A DNA stretch of 45,000 nt, taken from assembly GCA_019638525.1 (NCBI GenBank), contig JAHBTO010000011.1:1-45000 (forward strand), read 5' to 3'. Positions 34,056 through 42,963 of this stretch are shown here, piece after piece. Below the pieces are notes generated by a model, which searched no databases, was not told the origin of the DNA, and saw only the letters and a program-made list of their open reading frames with translations. A program made the translations under genes and the position numbers. The DNA comes from Ferruginibacter sp. GTDB taxonomy: Bacteria > Bacteroidota > Bacteroidia > Chitinophagales > Chitinophagaceae. Each line of letters opens with the position of its first letter. Positions within the stretch are counted from its first letter, which is position 1.

Positions 34056-34235
34056 ATAATTTGGTTTTTTATAAAGGTAAATAATCAAAAATTAACAATA
34101 CAGTGTAAACAATTTTAAGGCTTTTGAAATTTAAAAAACCGCCATTTTTTTACTAAACTTTCACACTGACAATTTTACATCAAGCATATTTTTTGCGTTA
34201 ATATTTATAAGCAATCACAACTAAAAATTGCAATT

Positions 34236-34814
34236 ATGAAACAGGTATTAACAATAATGTTTTGGGGTTTACTGGCTACCGTTTTTGCAGGTTGTACAGG
34301 TACAGCTCATATACAAAAAGATAAAAACGCCGATTTTAGTAAATATAAAACCTATGCCTGGGTAGATAAACCCGGTACCAATGGAAGAGAAAAGAACTGG
34401 AAACATGACATTACCGAAGTAAATGTGCGTAATTCGGTTAATGCCGAACTACAGAAAAAAGGTTGGCAGGAAACAAATAATAATCCGGATGTAATCATCA
34501 ATTACGAATTGCTGGTTGAAAAAAACCGTAAACAACAACAAGACCCGGTTTATTCCGAACCTTTTTCACGCAGCTATTACAACAGGCGTACAGGCCGTTT
34601 ATATACTTTTTATTACCCATCGCAGTTTATGGGTTACGATAGGTACACTACTACCGTAAAAGAAGGAACTGTAACCATAACCATGATTGACAGCCGTACA
34701 GATAAAGCCATTTGGCAGGGATGGACAACTAGTGAACTTGATGGCCATAATTTAACCAACCGTGAAATTGAAAGAAGTGTAAAAACTATCTTTAAAAAAT
34801 TTGATAAAGGATAG
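34236..34814 (+). CDS. DUF4136-domain lipoprotein
   Basis: 192 residues. The lipoprotein signal MKQVLTIMFWGLLATVFAGC has its lipobox at FAGC. The mature protein matches the DUF4136 pattern: DKNADFSKYKTYAWVD early, VRNSVNAELQKKGW in the middle, then NPDVIINYELLVE and a C-terminal ITMIDSRTDKAIWQGWTTSE. The family is common in outer-membrane lipoproteins, and its function is unknown. It stands alone, divergent from the deaminase gene, and a weak terminator-like stem follows. Confidence 0.88.
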   Translation: MKQVLTIMFWGLLATVFAGCTGTAHIQKDKNADFSKYKTYAWVDKPGTNGREKNWKHDITEVNVRNSVNAELQKKGWQETNNNPDVIINYELLVEKNRKQQQDPVYSEPFSRSYYNRRTGRLYTFYYPSQFMGYDRYTTTVKEGTVTITMIDSRTDKAIWQGWTTSELDGHNLTNREIERSVKTIFKKFDKG

Positions 34815-34845
34815 TAGAAAAACCAAAAGCAGGTTTTACAATTAG

Positions 34846-34875
34846 CAGGAACCTTTCAGTAATGCAAGGTTCTTG
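34846..34875 (+). terminator. Probable terminator after the DUF4136 gene
   Basis: CAGGAACCTT (34846-34855) and AAGGTTCTTG (34866-34875) pair over ten bases with one G-T wobble. Only a weak AT-rich tail follows. Confidence 0.4.
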
Positions 34876-35030
34876 TTATAATAAGCTGTAATAAAATTTA
34901 ATGAAAAGTTGAATAATGAAATTTAGCCCAATGGCTGCCGGATAGAAGTGAAAAGCAAACAAAGAGAAGCTTGTAACGAATAGCCGGAACAAATGTTCAA
35001 TAGCATAACAAATGGTAACAGCCCCCAATA

Positions 35031-35062
35031 AAAAAAGCCTTTCAAAAAAATGAAAAGCTTTT
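35031..35062 (-). terminator. Terminator after tRNA-Glu
   Basis: AAAAAAGCCTTTCA (35031-35044) pairs with TGAAAAGCTTTT (35051-35062) apart from one mismatch. On the minus strand the stem ends in a T-run directly after the tRNA. Confidence 0.6.
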
Positions 35063-35063
35063 G

Positions 35064-35135
35064 TACCACGTACGGGATTCGAACCCGTGATTCCTCCGTG
35101 AAAGGGAGGCGTCTTAACCCCTTGACCAACGCGGC
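35064..35135 (-). tRNA. tRNA-Glu (anticodon UUC)
   Basis: The minus strand gives a 72-nt cloverleaf. The acceptor arm GCCGCGT pairs with ACGTGGT (two G-U pairs), the D-arm is GTCAAGGGGTTAAGAC, the anticodon stem-loop is CCTCCCTTTCACGGAGG with TTC as anticodon, and the T-arm is ACGGGTTCGAATCCCGT. A is the discriminator at 35064. CCA is not encoded. This is a standard glutamate tRNA for Bacteroidota. Confidence 0.95.
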
Positions 35136-35327
35136 ATTTTCCTTTAAAGGACGGCAAAGATAACGTCCTGTGGTTTTTCTGCCAAATAATTTAAAAGAGT
35201 AAAGCATTAGTTTTGTAACTACTTATTATAATGAAGCTTACTACTACTGCCTACACTGCATTTAAACCAATTATACACAGTTGCTAAAAATTAAAAATAT
35301 TCTTATTAATAAACGCCTCCATATTCG

Positions 35328-35335
35328 TAAATTTG
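35328..35335 (+). promoter_or_regulatory. -7 promoter element for gapA
   Basis: TAAATTTG matches TAnnTTTG exactly, 29 nt before the start codon. No clear -33 element. Confidence 0.45.
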
Positions 35336-35364
35336 CAACTCAAAATTTAAATTAAGTTAACGAT

Positions 35365-36375
35365 ATGAGTACAGTAAAAGTTGCTATTAACGGATTTGGC
35401 CGAATAGGCCGCTTGGTATATCGCCAGATATACAATATGCAGGGTATTGATGTAGTAGCCATCAATGATTTAACCAGCCCGGCAGTACTGGCACATTTAT
35501 TAAAATACGATAGCGCACAAGGCCGCTTTGGCCAGGATGTAAAAGCTACCGAAAATTCGATAGTAGTAAATGGCGATGATATAAAGATATATGCACAGAA
35601 AGACCCTGCACAAATTCCCTGGGGGCAGCACGATGTGGATGTGGTGATTGAGTGCACCGGTTTTTTTACCGATAAAGCAAAAGCCGAAGCCCATTTAACT
35701 GCAGGTGCAAAACGTGTGGTTATCTCTGCACCGGCAACCGGCGATTTAAAAACAGTTGTATTTAATGTAAACCACCAGGTATTAGATGGTACAGAAACAA
35801 TTATCAGTTGCGCCAGTTGTACTACCAATTGCCTGGCACCAATGGCTAAAACCTTAAACGATAGTTTTGGAATTGTTACCGGTATTATGAGTACCATACA
35901 TGCTTATACCAACGATCAAAACACATTGGATGCACCACATCCTAAAGGTGATTTAAGAAGGGCAAGGGCTGCAGCAGCCAATATTGTTCCTAACAGCACC
36001 GGTGCAGCAAAAGCAATTGGTTTGGTATTGCCCGAACTTAAAGGAAAATTAGATGGTGGTGCACAGCGTGTGCCAGTAATTACCGGTTCTGTAACAGAAC
36101 TGTATTCTATTTTAAGTAAGAAAGTTACAGCCGAAGAAGTGAACGCTGCCATGAAGGCTGCAAGCAACGAAAGCTTTGGATACAACGAAGATGAAATTGT
36201 GAGTAGCGATATTATAGGTACCAGTTTTGGTTCATTATTTGATGCCACACAAACCAAGGTGATGCAAATGGGCGATAGCCAGATTGTAAAAACAGTAAGC
36301 TGGTACGATAATGAAATGAGTTATGTAAGCCAGTTGGTGCGTACAGTACATCATTTTGCCAAGCTTATTGGATAA
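35365..36375 (+). CDS. gapA: Glyceraldehyde-3-phosphate dehydrogenase (type I)
   Basis: 336 residues, normal length. It converts glyceraldehyde-3-phosphate to 1,3-bisphosphoglycerate with NAD+. The N-terminal [20 protein letters not shown] is the dinucleotide site, with Asp35 in AINDLT marking NAD+ preference. Catalytic Cys152 lies in [32 protein letters not shown] and SWYDNEMSY are conserved. pgk follows 101 bp downstream, so the two consecutive glycolytic steps are encoded together, and deoC's glyceraldehyde-3-phosphate would also enter here. Confidence 0.98.
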   Translation: MSTVKVAINGFGRIGRLVYRQIYNMQGIDVVAINDLTSPAVLAHLLKYDSAQGRFGQDVKATENSIVVNGDDIKIYAQKDPAQIPWGQHDVDVVIECTGFFTDKAKAEAHLTAGAKRVVISAPATGDLKTVVFNVNHQVLDGTETIISCASCTTNCLAPMAKTLNDSFGIVTGIMSTIHAYTNDQNTLDAPHPKGDLRRARAAAANIVPNSTGAAKAIGLVLPELKGKLDGGAQRVPVITGSVTELYSILSKKVTAEEVNAAMKAASNESFGYNEDEIVSSDIIGTSFGSLFDATQTKVMQMGDSQIVKTVSWYDNEMSYVSQLVRTVHHFAKLIG

Positions 36376-36398
36376 TATTTTTTTATAGGATAATTTTT

Positions 36399-36455
36399 AA
36401 CCGCAAAGACATTGAGGCGCCGGGTAATCACTAAGCGATCTTTGTTTTTGCGGTT
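36399..36455. repeat. CGCAAAG-type palindromic repeat between gapA and pgk
   Basis: AACCGCAAA (36399-36407) and TTTGCGGTT (36447-36455) are exact inverted ends around a 39-nt middle. The unit resembles the direct CGCAAAG copies at 16192-16224. It fills the gapA-pgk spacer and could form a stem in a shared transcript. Confidence 0.5.
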
Positions 36456-36476
36456 CATTTTTTAAAACATACTACT

Positions 36477-37706
36477 ATGTCTAAGTTTTCGGATTATGAT
36501 TTTAAAGGAAAGAAAGCACTCATAAGGGTTGATTTTAATGTGCCGCTGGATGCAGATTTTAATATTACCGATGATACCCGGATGAAGGCTACCATACCAA
36601 CCATAAAAAAAGTTTTAAATGATGGCGGCAGTGTAATATTGATGAGCCACCTGGGCAGACCTAAAGACGGCCCCACAGATAAGTATTCATTAAAACACCT
36701 GGTGAAACATTTATTTGAATTATTAAATCCCGGCAATACTACCCCTGCCATTGGCGAAGCAAGCACCAGGGTTTTCTTTGCCAACAACTGTGTGGGTGAA
36801 CAGGCGGGTATGACGGCTAACATGCTTAGGCCGGGAGAAGTGTTGCTTTTAGAAAACCTGCGTTTTCATAAAGAAGAAGAAGCCGGCGATGAAGCCTTTG
36901 CAGAAAAACTAAGTAAACTGGGCGATGCGTATGTAAACGATGCATTTGGTACTGCTCACCGGGCACATGCTTCTACAGCGGTAATTGCAAAATTCTTTTC
37001 GCCCGGTAACAAGATGTTTGGTTTGCTGATGAATGATGAAGTGAAGAGTGCCGAAAAAGTATTACACAATGCCGAAAAGCCTTTTTGCGCCATCATTGGC
37101 GGGGCAAAAGTTTCGGATAAGATTTTGATTATTGAAAATTTACTGCAACGGGCAACCGATATTATCATTGGCGGCGGCATGGCTTATACTTTTATTAAAG
37201 CAAGGGGTGGTAAAATAGGATCATCACTTTGCGAAGACGACCGGTTACAAACCGCACTGGATATTTTAGAAAGGGCCAAACAAAAAAATGTAAGCATTCA
37301 CCTGCCCGAAGATTCGGTAATTGCCGATAAGTTTGCTGCAGATGCTAATACACAAATATGCCCAAGCGATGCCATACCCGATGGTTGGATGGGATTGGAT
37401 ATTGGCCCAAAAGCAACCGGCATTTTTAATGAGGTAATTGTTAAATCTAAAACCATTTTATGGAATGGCCCGATGGGAGTTTTTGAAATGGAAAAATTCC
37501 AGGCAGGTACAAAAGCTGTGGCCCAATCTGTAGCAGCATCTACAACCAATGGCGCTTTTAGCCTGGTAGGTGGCGGCGATAGTGTGGCTGCTGTAAATAA
37601 ATTCAACCTTGCCGATAAGGTAAGTTATGTAAGTACCGGAGGCGGCGCCATGCTGGAATATTTTGAAGGAAAAGTTTTACCTGGTATAGCTGCTATTAAT
37701 GGGTAG
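36477..37706 (+). CDS. pgk: Phosphoglycerate kinase
   Basis: 409 residues. It transfers phosphate from 1,3-bisphosphoglycerate to [78 protein letters not shown] and [13 protein letters not shown] are all in the expected order. A short insertion with [18 protein letters not shown] near residue 85 makes it slightly longer than E. coli Pgk. It lies downstream of gapA, probably on the same transcript. Confidence 0.98.
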   Translation: MSKFSDYDFKGKKALIRVDFNVPLDADFNITDDTRMKATIPTIKKVLNDGGSVILMSHLGRPKDGPTDKYSLKHLVKHLFELLNPGNTTPAIGEASTRVFFANNCVGEQAGMTANMLRPGEVLLLENLRFHKEEEAGDEAFAEKLSKLGDAYVNDAFGTAHRAHASTAVIAKFFSPGNKMFGLLMNDEVKSAEKVLHNAEKPFCAIIGGAKVSDKILIIENLLQRATDIIIGGGMAYTFIKARGGKIGSSLCEDDRLQTALDILERAKQKNVSIHLPEDSVIADKFAADANTQICPSDAIPDGWMGLDIGPKATGIFNEVIVKSKTILWNGPMGVFEMEKFQAGTKAVAQSVAASTTNGAFSLVGGGDSVAAVNKFNLADKVSYVSTGGGAMLEYFEGKVLPGIAAING

Positions 37707-37853
37707 AACTCTTTGAATATTATTTTAACGGGAAGATGACAGGTTCAAAAAATTAACAGTTTATAACGGTTACATTTATCAAATTTTAAATTAATAGAAA
37801 AGAAATAAAAGAAAACATTATTTTTAAACTCTTAACACTAAAACAAAAAAATT

Positions 37854-38456
37854 ATGAAACGTATTGGATTATTAATCGTTGCAGCAATTATCCTGATTAT
37901 TGTTTTTATGGGTTGTGGCGGATACAATGGCCTGGTTAAGCAGGATGAGAATGTAAAGAAGGCATGGAATAATGTGGAGACTGAATACCAAAACCGCTCC
38001 GACCTTGTGGGTAACCTGGTTAACACGGTAAAAGGTGCTGCCAATTTTGAACAAAACACTTTAACGGCACTTGTAGAGGCAAGGGCAAAAGCAACAAGTG
38101 TAAATATTAATGCCGATAACCTTACACCCGAAAATATTGCCAAGTTTCAGGCTGCACAGGGCGAAATGACAAGCGCATTAAGCCGTTTACTTGCTGTAGT
38201 AGAAAACTACCCCGACCTAAAAGCTACTCAAAACTTTATGCAACTGCAGAGCCAGTTAGAAGGCATCGAAAACAATATTAAAAATTCGAGGAAAGTTTTT
38301 AACGATGCGGTGAATGTGTACAACACCAAGGTAAGGTCTTTCCCGATGAACATTTTTGCTGGAATGTTTGGTTTTAGCGCAAAAGAAGGCTTTAAGGCTG
38401 ATGCAGGCGCCGAGAAAAAAGTGGATGTGAATTTTGATGACCTGAATAAGAAATAA
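37854..38456 (+). CDS. LemA family protein (first copy)
   Basis: 200 residues. An N-terminal membrane segment (IGLLIVAAIILIIVFMGCGG) leads directly into the LemA core: YNGLVKQDENVKKAWNNVET, then YQNRSDLVGNLVNTVKGAAN. NVYNTKVRSFPMNIFAGMFG is the C-terminal family signature. The fold is a membrane-anchored helical bundle exposed to the periplasm; its function is unsettled. FMGC at the end of the hydrophobic stretch could serve as a lipobox, which is less usual for LemA. Position 38456 is followed 20 bp later by a second LemA gene. Confidence 0.93.
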   Translation: MKRIGLLIVAAIILIIVFMGCGGYNGLVKQDENVKKAWNNVETEYQNRSDLVGNLVNTVKGAANFEQNTLTALVEARAKATSVNINADNLTPENIAKFQAAQGEMTSALSRLLAVVENYPDLKATQNFMQLQSQLEGIENNIKNSRKVFNDAVNVYNTKVRSFPMNIFAGMFGFSAKEGFKADAGAEKKVDVNFDDLNKK

Positions 38457-38475
38457 AGCCAACTGTTTGCAAGGC

Positions 38476-39066
38476 ATGAAGAAGAAAAATTATACAAGCT
38501 ATATACTTACAGGTATCATTACTATTGTGGGAATTTATTTGATTACCACTTATAATTCGCTTGTAAAAAAAGATGAAAAAGTGAAACTCCAGGCTAATGA
38601 GGTTCAGAATGCTTATCAACGCAGGCTGGACCTCATTCCTAATCTTGTAAATGTAGTAAAAGGTGTTTCGGACTTTGAACAAAATACACTTATTGAAATT
38701 ACCGAAGCTAGGAGCAAGGCAATGACAGTGAATTTTAACACAACCAACAAAACAGCAGATGAGTTTAACAAAGCCACCGATGCACAAAATAGCCTTGCAA
38801 CTGCCACCAATAACCTCATCATCAATATCGAAAAATACCCTGTATTAAAAGGATCATCGGCCTATGCAGGTTTGCAAACACAATTAGAAGGTACCGAGCG
38901 CAGAATAAAAATTGCACGTAAAGATTTTAATGAAGCCATCAATGTTTACAACAGTGCTGTACGTACATATCCAACAAAACTGGTTGCGGGTATTTTTGGC
39001 TTTAATGAAAAAAAAGGATTTAAGGCAGATGAAGGTGCCGATACAATAACAGAAATAAAATTTTAA
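38476..39066 (+). CDS. LemA family protein (second copy)
   Basis: 196 residues from ATG 38476. An open frame begins at a TTG at 38467, but MKKKNYTSYILTGIITIVGI is the natural start. The LemA core is TYNSLVKKDEKVKLQANEVQ, NAYQRRLDLIPNLVNVVKGV and NVYNSAVRTYPTKLVAGIFG, closer to the canonical DLIPNLV form than its upstream paralogue. The helix lacks a cysteine, so it is a simple membrane anchor. The stop codon overlaps the next gene's ATG by one base (TAATG), indicating translational coupling with the TPM gene. Confidence 0.93.
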   Translation: MKKKNYTSYILTGIITIVGIYLITTYNSLVKKDEKVKLQANEVQNAYQRRLDLIPNLVNVVKGVSDFEQNTLIEITEARSKAMTVNFNTTNKTADEFNKATDAQNSLATATNNLIINIEKYPVLKGSSAYAGLQTQLEGTERRIKIARKDFNEAINVYNSAVRTYPTKLVAGIFGFNEKKGFKADEGADTITEIKF

Positions 39067-39527
39067 TGCGGATATTTCCATTTTTTAAAAAGAAGGAATT
39101 TTTTTCTGTTGAAGAAAAACAACAGATAGTGGATGTGATACGCTTAGCTGAAAAAGAAACCAGCGGAGAAATTAGGGTATATGTTGAAAGTAAAAATTAT
39201 TATGTAGATGCCGTTGACAGGGCCGCAGAAATTTTCTTTAAATTAAAAATGCAGGAAACAGACCACCGAAATGCCGTGTTACTGTATATAGCCATGGATC
39301 ATCACGAACTGGCATTGTTTGCCGATGAGGGCATTTATCAAAAAGTAGGAGATGCTTATTGGAATAATGCTGTAAAAGAAATGTTATCGCAGTTTAAAAA
39401 AGATAATATCTGTAATGGAATAGTGCAATGTATTACACAAATAGGCAAAACCTTAAAACAGGAATTTCCATTTATTCCTTCAGAAGACAAGAATGAATTA
39501 CCCGACGAAATAGTTTTTGGCAGCTAA
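39066..39527 (+). CDS. TPM-domain protein without signal peptide
   Basis: 153 residues. The TPM (TLP18.3/Psb32/MOLO-1) fold shows as EEKQQIVDVIRLAEKETSGE, then IRVYVESK, AAEIFFKLKMQETDHRNAVL, LYIAMDHHELALFADEGIYQ and YWNNAVKEMLSQF. No signal peptide or strong membrane helix is present; the start is basic (FPFFKKKEFF). COG3762-type proteins of this kind usually accompany LemA and the longer TPM protein. It overlaps the second LemA gene by one base. Role unknown; the operon suggests an envelope complex with LemA. Confidence 0.9.
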   Translation: MRIFPFFKKKEFFSVEEKQQIVDVIRLAEKETSGEIRVYVESKNYYVDAVDRAAEIFFKLKMQETDHRNAVLLYIAMDHHELALFADEGIYQKVGDAYWNNAVKEMLSQFKKDNICNGIVQCITQIGKTLKQEFPFIPSEDKNELPDEIVFGS

Positions 39528-39560
39528 GAAAAATAAAAAGCACAGCGATTGTTTTACAAA

Positions 39561-40334
39561 ATGAAGAAATTTTTTTCCATAATTATTTTACTGTTTGTTT
39601 CCTTTATATCTTTTTCGCAGGATAATTTCAGCACCGATAATTTACTTAAACAAAAACCATCGCAGCTGGTAAATGATTATTCCGGCACATTAACAGCCGA
39701 TCAGCGGCAGGCATTAGAAAACAAACTGGTAGCCTTTGACGATAGTACTTCTACACAGATTGCAGTAGTAATCATCCCAACTTTAAATGGAAAAGATGTT
39801 GCTGATTTTAATGTAGAGCTTGGCAGGGCCTGGGGTGTAGGAGGAAAAGAATTTAACAATGGTATTGTTTTACTGATTGCAAAAAACGACCGAAAGTTAA
39901 ATATTGCCACAGGTTATGGTTTAGAAGGTGCATTACCCGATTTAACTGCAAAGCAGATAATTGATGAAGTGATTGTACCAAATTTTAAAGGCGATGATTA
40001 CTATAGGGGTATTGATGAAGGCACAGATGCCATTATTCAAGCTGTTAAGGGAGAGTATAAAGCGCCTGAAAATTATGGCAGAAGAGGTAGTGGCATTGGT
40101 AATATCATTTTTATAATTGTGCTTATTATAATTTTTTTGGCAATCTTTAGTGGCCGAGGTGGCGGAGGCTCGTTTATGAGTCGCAGGGGTTTTGCCGCCT
40201 GGACGATAGCAAACATGCTTGGTGGAAGTGGTCGTGGCAGCGGTTTGAGCGGCGGCGGTGGTAGTTCCGGCGGCGGCTTTGGTGGTTTTGGTGGTGGTAG
40301 TTTTGGTGGTGGTGGCGCAAGCGGTAGCTGGTAA
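39561..40334 (+). CDS. Secreted TPM-domain protein with membrane helix and Gly-rich tail (YgcG type)
   Basis: 257 residues from ATG 39561, chosen because MKKFFSIIILLFVSFISFSQ is a standard signal peptide; an upstream in-frame start adds only four residues. The TPM domain is about 30-165: VNDYSGTLTADQRQALENKL, STQIAVVIIPTLNGKDVADF, GIVLLIAKNDRKLNIATGYG and EGALPDLTAKQIIDEVIVPN. A single helix (IIFIIVLIIIFLAIF) follows, then a tail of about 60 residues, nearly all Gly and Ser with some Phe, ending GGGGASGSW. This is the classic YgcG layout. It closes the LemA-LemA-TPM-TPM unit. Confidence 0.93.
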   Translation: MKKFFSIIILLFVSFISFSQDNFSTDNLLKQKPSQLVNDYSGTLTADQRQALENKLVAFDDSTSTQIAVVIIPTLNGKDVADFNVELGRAWGVGGKEFNNGIVLLIAKNDRKLNIATGYGLEGALPDLTAKQIIDEVIVPNFKGDDYYRGIDEGTDAIIQAVKGEYKAPENYGRRGSGIGNIIFIIVLIIIFLAIFSGRGGGGSFMSRRGFAAWTIANMLGGSGRGSGLSGGGGSSGGGFGGFGGGSFGGGGASGSW

Positions 40335-40350
40335 AAATAACTTACGAAAG

Positions 40351-40382
40351 AAATGCCCCCGGTTTTTCCGGGGGCATTTTTT
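40351..40382. terminator. Bidirectional terminator between the TPM operon and the M1 peptidase gene
   Basis: AAATGCCCCCGG (40351-40362) and CCGGGGGCATTT (40368-40379) pair perfectly around five T. A T-run follows on the plus strand, and the minus strand also ends in T residues. Confidence 0.9.
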
Positions 40383-40396
40383 AATTTCAATATATT

Positions 40397-42841
40397 TTAT
40401 TTAAATCCTTCGTTAATATAATCTTCAATCTCTTTTCCTTTTGTTTTACCTAATTTATCTAATCCGCCCCTAATCATAGGATCTACAAAACCTCTGAACT
40501 GTTCGGGAATGGCATTGCGGAACTTGATGATCATATCGATACCTTTTTTAACATTGCCAATATTTTGCATTTTTTCTAAATAGCCTGCAAATGTAGCAGT
40601 AGCTTGTAGTTTTTCCTGGCTTAAGGGCATTTCATCAAAACGATTGGCAATAAAATCAAAATCAGCTTCGGTGCCATATTTTATAATAGCTTCCGAAACT
40701 ACTGCGCCTAAATCGCCTTTTGCATCGGCACTGTATTTTTTTGCAAGTGCATAAGCATTACCGGGGTCTATTCCAATCAATCCATCTAACGATGCGCCTG
40801 CAACCGAATAGCTGCTATCATTGATATTTTTTTCGTAAAGAGATTTGTACTTAATATTACTGGTTTTAGCAAGATAGCTGATGGCTGCTGCCTTTGTCTT
40901 CCTGTCTTTATCTGTGTTGGCAATTTTTTCAATGGCTTCAATAATTTTGGGGTCTTCAGCAATTTTCGATGACTCTAATCTGTGTATTGTACTTGTTCTT
41001 AATGGCCCGTATTTATCTGTAAGCCCAATAGCTAATTCAGGCATTTTTTTCTTATTAAAATAATCAAGCGCTTCTTTCCTGTCTAAATACAGAGGAGCAT
41101 TGTTAATTTGAAATATATAGTTCTCGGCTGTTTTATTATCATTTTTTGCCCATAACATTACCTTATCAGCATCTACATTTATAAGGCTGGGCCTTTGGGT
41201 GTAATTAAAATAAAAAGTATCTGTCTTGTTTTCTACCCAAACATTATATCTCTTTTTTGCAGCACCGGTATAAACATCAATTGCAATTGGTAGTTTAAAA
41301 ATGTTTCCTGTTTTTTGTACTTGTTCAATAATAACCATTGCCTTACCATTTGCATCATCATAGTTGTAATTAATATTAACAACAGGATTGCCACTGCCAA
41401 AATACCATTGATTCCAAAACCAGTTTAGGTCTTGCCCGGTAACTGCTTCAAACGCAAGCCTCAGCTGGTGTGCTTCGCCATTGCCAAATTTATTGGCATT
41501 TAAATATGTGTTTAGCGATTTAAAAAATGCATCATCGCCCACATAGTTACGCAGCATATGTAATACACGGCCACCTTTTTGGTAACTTACCAGGTCAAAA
41601 ACATCTTCCTTATCAGCATAATAAAACCTTACAAGGTCCTTCTTGCTATCTGATGGGTTTGAGAGGTATTGCGATAATCCATTTTGATTTTCTTCATCGC
41701 CGGCATCTTTACCATATTTGTGTTCCATCCATAAAGTTTGGCTGTAATCTGCCATCGATTCATTAACGGTAATGTTGCTCCAGCTTTCGCAGGTTACCAA
41801 ATCGCCAAACCAATGATGAAAAAGTTCATGAGCAATAACTGTTTCCCAGGTATTGCCATCAGTTAACTGGCGGGCATTTTGGTAAGCGCTTTCCTGGTGC
41901 AGGGTAGCGGTGGTGTTTTCCATAGCACCACTTACATAATCTCGTCCAACAATTTGCGAATATTTTGGCCAGGGGTAATCAACTCCAAGTTTTTCTGAAT
42001 AAAATTTTATCATTTCAGGTGTATGACCAAACACCCCCCTTGCATAAGGTGCCTGGCTTTTTTCTACATAGTAACTTACTTCTTTGTCTTTATACTTGTC
42101 TTTAATGATGGCATAATCACCTACACCCATAAAGAAAAGATAAGGGGCATTCGGAAGATCCATTTTCCAGTAATCGGTTCGGGTTCCATCGGCATTTTTT
42201 TTCTGGCTTTTTAGTAATCCGTTGCTAAGCGTTACATATTTTGCAGGTACAGTCATATAAATTTCCTGCGTAGTTTTCTGGTCGGGTTTATCAATTGTTG
42301 GCATCCATACACTGTTAGCTTCTGTTTCACCCTGTGTCCATATTTGTATAGGTTTATTTTTATCTTCTCCTTTAGGATTTATAAAATACAAACCTTTAGC
42401 ATCAGTGATGGCTGCACTTCCTTTAACCTTTAATTCATTGGGCTTGCTAACATAATCAATATATACAGTGTATTTTTCTCCTCCCAGGTAAGTTTTATCA
42501 AGCATCACTTTTAATTGCATACCATCATACTCGTATTTTAATTTTAATTTAGATGTGCCTTTAACCATCGCTACTTCTTTAATGTCCATTCCTTTTGCAT
42601 CAAGAGTTAAAGAATCTGTTTTATAAAAATGTGGTTTTAACGTTATCCATGCTTTTCCATACAGGTACGATTTATCGTAATCAAATTTTACATCCAATTT
42701 GGTGTGTACCAGGTCGTTTATTTTAGTACTGCTTGCTCTGTAAATAGTTTTCCAGGTTGTATCTTTTGGTTCTTGCTCAAACTGTGCCTTTACAAAAAAA
42801 GGCCCGGCAACAATTGCAATTAAGAAAATTATTTTTTTCAT
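40397..42841 (-). CDS. M1-family metallo-aminopeptidase, secreted
   Basis: 814 residues. The signal peptide is about 1-19 (IIFLIAIVAGPFFVKAQ). The M1 catalytic domain has the substrate-anchoring GAMEN (305-309), zinc motif HELFHHW (338-344) and the third zinc ligand Glu361 in NESMADY. The N-terminal beta-domain comes first, and the C-terminal 300 residues form a helical HEAT-like region (AISYLAKTSNIKYKSLYEKN). It should trim N-terminal residues from peptides in the periplasm. The gene is convergent with the TPM operon and divergent from the DUF4476 gene. A TACATTTG -7 element lies 18 bp before its start. Confidence 0.95.
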   Translation of the reverse strand: MKKIIFLIAIVAGPFFVKAQFEQEPKDTTWKTIYRASSTKINDLVHTKLDVKFDYDKSYLYGKAWITLKPHFYKTDSLTLDAKGMDIKEVAMVKGTSKLKLKYEYDGMQLKVMLDKTYLGGEKYTVYIDYVSKPNELKVKGSAAITDAKGLYFINPKGEDKNKPIQIWTQGETEANSVWMPTIDKPDQKTTQEIYMTVPAKYVTLSNGLLKSQKKNADGTRTDYWKMDLPNAPYLFFMGVGDYAIIKDKYKDKEVSYYVEKSQAPYARGVFGHTPEMIKFYSEKLGVDYPWPKYSQIVGRDYVSGAMENTTATLHQESAYQNARQLTDGNTWETVIAHELFHHWFGDLVTCESWSNITVNESMADYSQTLWMEHKYGKDAGDEENQNGLSQYLSNPSDSKKDLVRFYYADKEDVFDLVSYQKGGRVLHMLRNYVGDDAFFKSLNTYLNANKFGNGEAHQLRLAFEAVTGQDLNWFWNQWYFGSGNPVVNINYNYDDANGKAMVIIEQVQKTGNIFKLPIAIDVYTGAAKKRYNVWVENKTDTFYFNYTQRPSLINVDADKVMLWAKNDNKTAENYIFQINNAPLYLDRKEALDYFNKKKMPELAIGLTDKYGPLRTSTIHRLESSKIAEDPKIIEAIEKIANTDKDRKTKAAAISYLAKTSNIKYKSLYEKNINDSSYSVAGASLDGLIGIDPGNAYALAKKYSADAKGDLGAVVSEAIIKYGTEADFDFIANRFDEMPLSQEKLQATATFAGYLEKMQNIGNVKKGIDMIIKFRNAIPEQFRGFVDPMIRGGLDKLGKTKGKEIEDYINEGFK

Positions 42842-42858
42842 ATTTATTATTTTAGGTA

Positions 42859-42866
42859 CAAATGTA
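42859..42866 (-). promoter_or_regulatory. -7 promoter element for the M1 peptidase
   Basis: The minus strand reads TACATTTG, an exact TAnnTTTG match, 17 nt before the start codon, implying a very short leader. Confidence 0.45.
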
Positions 42867-42929
42867 AGTTTACACTGTTAAATATGATTTGTATTTTTAT
42901 TTTAGTGGTAATAGCCGGTTTTTAAGGGT

Positions 42930-42937
42930 TATTTTTG
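42930..42937 (+). promoter_or_regulatory. -7 promoter element for the DUF4476 gene
   Basis: TATTTTTG matches TAnnTTTG exactly, 26 nt before the chosen start at 42964. It supports the later ATG over the upstream TTG. Confidence 0.45.
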
Positions 42938-42963
42938 CTGCAAAAGTTCAAATATTAGTAGAT

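Noticed and set aside
34876..35207. Two ORFs on the minus strand across the tRNA-Glu gene
   Set aside because: They read through a tRNA and its terminator and have no recognisable protein features.
38467..38475. TTG start adding three residues to the second LemA
   Set aside because: The ATG at 38476 begins a normal basic-hydrophobic anchor; the TTG has no support.
40073..40390. Proline-rich antisense ORF opposite the TPM protein's tail
   Set aside because: It is the mirror of a Gly-rich coding stretch (GGN read backwards gives Pro), and it runs into the terminator.
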